A stretch of 64,000 bases of DNA, from positions 59,034,338 to 59,098,337 of the forward strand of contig NC_087064.1 of assembly GCF_963678635.1 (NCBI RefSeq). The letters run 5' to 3'. A program made the position numbers and the translations under genes. Source of the stretch: Symsagittifera roscoffensis (Eukaryota > Xenacoelomorpha > Acoela > Convolutidae). Position 1 is the stretch's first letter, and each line of letters starts with the position of its first letter. The notes beneath the pieces were generated by a model. That model did no database searches and was not told the DNA's origin. It saw only the letters and a program-made list of their open reading frames with translations. Shown here piece after piece: positions 60,257-64,000 of this stretch.

Positions 60257-60944
60257 CTTACACAGAAATCTAAAAGAAAATCTTTCACTCCAACAGCGGT
60301 TGCTGGGATTAAAATTTTGTTCTACAACCTTACCAGCTCTAAGCTAATTAAATCAGGAGCAGATTTAAGGGGGCGTGGCATTGAGGTTTATCTACCCTCC
60401 GAAATTTGGAGAGTAGACGTTGTTTGGACAAATCACAAATGGGGGGGGGGGGATTAGTGAGCAGGTCGCGGGTAGGAGCAGGAGCAATTAAATATAATAT
60501 TGCATATACCCAGAGATTGTACAAACTACTACTACTTTGACGCGCAAAGGAATCCCCTTTACTACTGATTTACATCGAGTTTTGGCCGAGCTACACTGAA
60601 ATCTCCGAGCTACTTTGTATATCTAAAGAGTAAGCAACTTATAAAACACCAAAATTGTCCCAGATTCTGCCACTTTTCAGGAAATTTATTACTAGGAATC
60701 ACTCTGCAATATTTGGAATCAATTTCAAAATCATTAGCTTTACCAGTCTCATTATGATCAGATCACCCCAAAGGAAAGCAGCATTTTTTGAAATTTTAGA
60801 AAAAAATTCTGAATACCGTTTTGAATTCATTTTCACATTAACTTGAACAATCAAATTTGATGGAAGTCAATGAATGTTTAGAGCCTATCAGAAACTCGTG
60901 GCTTTCTACCGGTAATTTTGAACGAAATTAAGTAAAGATCTTAC

Positions 60945-60983
60945 CTTCTTTAGATTTTCCACAGACTATCCCGAATTAAGTGC
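60945..60983 (-). other. Probable 5'UTR exon of the ZP gene
   Basis: 39 bases between an acceptor (TATTTTTTAG) and a donor (GTAAGATC) on the minus strand, with no start codon. Inferred from splice signals only. Confidence 0.5.
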
Positions 60984-61038
60984 CTAAAAAATAATGTATG
61001 CTAAGAAAGTTTCAAGTTGAGCAGAAAATGAACTCACT

Positions 61039-61090
61039 TATAAGCAAACAGCAAGTCTCACGGTACCTCCGATGGTTTTAAATATCACAA
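61039..61090 (-). promoter_or_regulatory. Possible core promoter and first exon of the ZP gene
   Basis: A TATTTAAA box (61077-61084) on the minus strand lies 40-45 bases before a splice donor GTGAGT (61037-61032). This would make a very short first exon. Inference from spacing only. Confidence 0.3.
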
Positions 61091-62308
61091 GAATGAAACT
61101 AATCAATTTTACCACAAAAATGACCACTTTTGGCAAGAAGGCGTTCAAAATTCTGATTCAGATCCAAATCCACCTTGTTAGCAACTTAAATGTGTATTCG
61201 TTTATAACATAGAACGTGTATTTATATTTAAAAAATTTTTGCTTAGAGCAGTTTAACTAAAGCAATGGTAATTACAGTAGGCCTACGTACCATCGCACGG
61301 TTTGTTAACTTTATGAAGTTATTCAATGGTATTAAAATGGTAAAATGTAAAAAAGTTGAACAGTGAACATCGAAAAACTAGATAAAAAAGCTGTAATTGG
61401 CCTCACTTCAGTTCACGTGTAGAACAATTTAATGAAGAAATGTCCAATCATCAAAAGATCTGCTCATTAGCGAAAATATTCAAAACGTTCGCCTTTTTGT
61501 TCCGCTCATTAAGCTCTGGCGTCTCAGTTCTTTGCATCACCATTACAGAAGTAATAAAAGCTACTGAGTCTCCATTTATGGAGTGTAATGTAAATATTTT
61601 AAAAGTCAGTTCAAAAACCGTCAGTCTTTGGCGAAGGCGGTGTAAGTGCGGGGGCAGGCAGCAACAATCGTAATTTCATGTTTTAAACTATTCAAAAATC
61701 TAATCAACAAGGGAGTACAAAAATCTAATCAACAAGGGTTTAGATGCCGATTCTTTCCTCTGAAAAAAGTGAACAAATTTCTGATTTTTGATTAGTCGAT
61801 ACTTCAGACAAAAAAATCAGACAAAAAAAAATAGAATTGTAAGCCAGCATTAGAATACAATTCGTGGGTCGCTTCTTGGATAAATAACACAGAATCGTCA
61901 AGCTGATCCAAAATGATTGTAGTGCTTCGCATTTTTAATACCTGATAGCTACGATATCTAGCGTCACAAAAGTCGACATGTAAAATCTGCAAGATTTTTT
62001 ACTTGGTACCCTAATGAAAACTTCTGGCGATAAATTGAATTCACTTGAGCTATGTACAAAAAATTAGTTGTACTTCAAAATAATTATTCAAAATGCACAA
62101 TTTAACTAAATCAATTTGAATATTGCAATTAATCAATCTGAACACTCAATCAGAGCATACAAAAACTTTAACTTATAACTTCGTGAAACTTAGTCTACTT
62201 TCAACCAAAAATTGTTCATTGCCAGATCTTTCCTCGGATGCTCCATTTCGCGTTGGTATTCTTTCAACCATTTGTCTCGCCTCCGGTTGATCTTGAATAC
62301 AGTAACTG

Positions 62309-62415
62309 TCATGAGATCTGGTCGTTAGCTGTGAATATGGCGTTGATCTTTTTGAGTTGGTAGACCCTGTAGATGACCCAACTGCCATCCTCTAGTCTGA
62401 TAGGGCCACGCTCAA
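62309..62415 (-). pseudogene. Diverged copy of the ZP-gene terminal exon, membrane helix deleted
   Basis: The acceptor region and the first bases match exon 19 closely (intron end TTGTGTTTGTTGTAG there, CTTGTGTTTATTGTAG here; exon start TTGAGCGTGGCCC in both). It encodes VERGPIRLEDGSWVIYRVYQ if the preceding base is G, then 15 more residues and TGA. A 14-bp deletion after LE shifts the frame and larger deletions after GGGT restore it, together removing the whole helix. It lies upstream of the intact gene on the same strand, so it is either the end of a tandem paralogue outside the window or a detached pseudo-exon. Confidence 0.7.
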
Positions 62416-62884
62416 CTACAATAAACACAAGCAAACAATTGGATACGCGCCATTTTAAAGGATAAAAACGAGAAAACGCTTATAGATATTTTAGCAGCAA
62501 AAAATGTTCAACTACTAAAAGACTTAAATTTCCTTGAAATAGTACAACGAATGAAACAATAAATATATTGCCAGCTACAAGTAGGATCGTTTTCTTCACT
62601 TTCCCACATTTTCAAATAAGAAAATTATCAGATCTGAAATACGAAAAAATCATGATCTAAAGCTGCAAAAAATTCATTCGTCGAGATAAAATCAAAAACT
62701 CAACAATGAAATTGAGATGTATGAACTGTTTGTATGAAATGTTTGTAATAAATTTCCAAATGGTAAACTTATTCAATCCTTGCAAATTGTGAACTTATTC
62801 AATCCTAAAACCCAGTTTTTCGTTCAGATCCTTTTATAACATCGCGTAGAGAAAAAAACGACACTAATTTCAAAAAAGACTTTT

Positions 62885-62945
62885 AGACTAAAGTCGGAAC
62901 ACTGTGCTACTTGCATAGTAGCCGTCTATCCTTGTTTCATTGTGT
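62885..62945 (-). repeat. Dispersed repeat family B, fragment
   Basis: GTCGGAACACTGTGCTACTT then GCATAGTAGCCG matches the opening end of the family, inverted. Confidence 0.45.
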
Positions 62946-63354
62946 TATTGTTTTAAGGCCCAAAGAGGCACATCAGACATGCTCGAACAGAGCTTCAGAA
63001 GAGTCGCAACTTCGAAATGCAATAGAAACGTGACGAAGCCACAATTATGGGAATGGCGCGAGTAAAGATGGAGAATGATGCGGGTGAACGACAAGGGGCA
63101 GTTTGGGAAACGTTGGTGTTAGCATGGTTCAAGAAAGTGTTGGAGTATAGGCTGTACCCAAACAACTAAATTAGCGTTCTCCTAGTGAAACGAGAGGGGG
63201 ACTATTCAGCGGGGAGATCTAAGGTGGTCTTAGGCCACGATCTTTCGAGGGCGGTGCGTCTGATATGGTCTGCCTAACTCTATAAGTATCTAATTGCGAT
63301 GAAAAACAAATGGTTAGTAATTTCAGATAGGATATTTTTTCAATGCGTATCAAT

Positions 63355-63627
63355 TCAGCAGGTACGGGCGAATATTCCCGTGGAGGGTTCAAGATGATGA
63401 TGCGGACGAAAAAAGTAGGGGAATTGTGGAAAGAACGTTTTCAGGGCAAACTGCGAAGCCAGTTGACGATGGTGGTGGTCGGCGATCAAAAATTGACACG
63501 AAAGTAAATGTTCGAGCGCACTCATCTTTTTTTTGCACTCAGTTATAACGCGGAGAGCAGCATTTTGTACTGTTTGCTTTGTTGAATGAAGTTTTACTGA
63601 CATCATGGGACCAAGCAAGGCTAGCAA
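63355..63627 (-). mobile_element. Non-LTR retrotransposon reverse transcriptase fragment
   Basis: A 90-codon frame with TVQNAALRVITECKKKMSAL, then EHLLSCQF and HHRQLASQFAL. This matches the segment after the catalytic palm of Jockey/RTE-type reverse transcriptases (VQNAALR-ITGC ... H-L ... H---LS-QF). The catalytic residues are absent, so this is a dead fragment. Confidence 0.55.
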
Positions 63628-64000
63628 AATCCAAAATTGTTCTAACCAGTAAAATTTCTTAGGACTGAAAGCAAAAAAACTCGGATAGAGTCTTCAGCCT
63701 CGATAACATGCGCGCGTCTTTTGCGGCGAACGTTCGCCAGCAATTTTTCACGAGGGGCAGGTTTGAGTTAATCATTTCCACCTTTGGGTCGGGGCTAGAC
63801 CTTTGCTAAAAAAATAAATTTTTTAAGACGTGGAAACCGTTTGAAGAAAAAACAAATTACCTTCAAGAAAAAACCGTAAGTTGGTTTGTTATTTAGATAA
63901 GATAACTGAGGATGCCGTGGTATTGATACTTGACTGACAAAAGGGTTGACAACGTCCGCATATGATTGCACTTTTACATCGGGGGCAAAACTAAGACAGC

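Noticed and set aside
62173-62388. Longer alternative frame over the ZP terminal-exon copy
   Set aside because: It starts inside the exon in the frame displaced by the 14-bp deletion and lacks an upstream coding connection; the frame continuing from VERGPIRLE is preferred.
1-64000. tRNA or rRNA genes
   Set aside because: No cloverleaf with both A and B boxes or rRNA core sequence was recognised by eye; a dedicated scan would be needed to exclude them.

Overview
This window is eukaryotic, from an AT-rich invertebrate-type metazoan genome. It holds long repeat-filled introns and intergenic DNA, short phase-matched coding exons with GT..AG borders, a TRPM-type channel and a zona pellucida (ZP) domain membrane protein. 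I cannot name the species. There is one 200-base run of N (33649-33848), so this is draft assembly.

Layout: (1) 1081-1874, plus strand: the last coding exon of a TRPM-like cation channel, carrying S4-S6, the pore and a short tail. Its upstream exons lie outside the window. (2) About 1.9-32.5 kb is mostly repeat DNA. I see a dispersed family ending in a small hairpin and CAGTC, a family opening with a motif like GTTGCTGTGCAAGTAGCACA, a Mutator-like MITE with a 10-bp direct repeat (6593-7008), a pogo-like MITE with a TA duplication (31051-31635), hAT-type MITEs starting CAGGGGCGGAT with 8-bp duplications, and a GGAATCCGC-rich block (10.15-10.65 kb). Two weak candidate exons lie here (12.4-12.8 kb minus, 24548-24770 plus). 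(3) 32546-32757, minus: a probable terminal exon of a Ly6/uPAR-like (LU, three-finger) surface protein with the CC-x4-CN signature and a hydrophobic tail. (4) 34-37.5 kb: a diverged tandem duplication with no convincing gene.

(5) The main content is one large gene on the minus strand, 61 kb to 38.3 kb. I rebuilt it exon by exon: two likely 5'UTR exons and 19 coding exons whose phases join in frame to a protein of about 1291 residues. It has a signal peptide, three beta-sandwich modules with a tentative jacalin-like pattern alternating with two 321-nt fibronectin-III/Ig-like exons, a complete ZP domain (ZP-N plus ZP-C), dibasic furin-type sites (RQRR and IKRR), a GPI-containing external hydrophobic patch, one membrane helix and a short cytoplasmic tail. 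This is the standard plan of a ZP protein that is cleaved and polymerises into an extracellular matrix. (6) At 62309-62415, upstream of this gene and on the same strand, is a second copy of its last exon with its flanking intron. Two deletions have removed the membrane helix but together keep the frame, so it is the end of a tandem paralogue or a pseudogene. (7) 63.4-63.6 kb, minus: a fragment of a non-LTR retrotransposon reverse transcriptase.

The introns of the ZP gene contain notable insertions: a 206-bp perfect inverted repeat with a 37-bp spacer just after coding exon 11, a 234-bp MITE beside it, two complete hAT MITEs with 8-bp duplications, and three copies of one roughly 400-bp intronic repeat.
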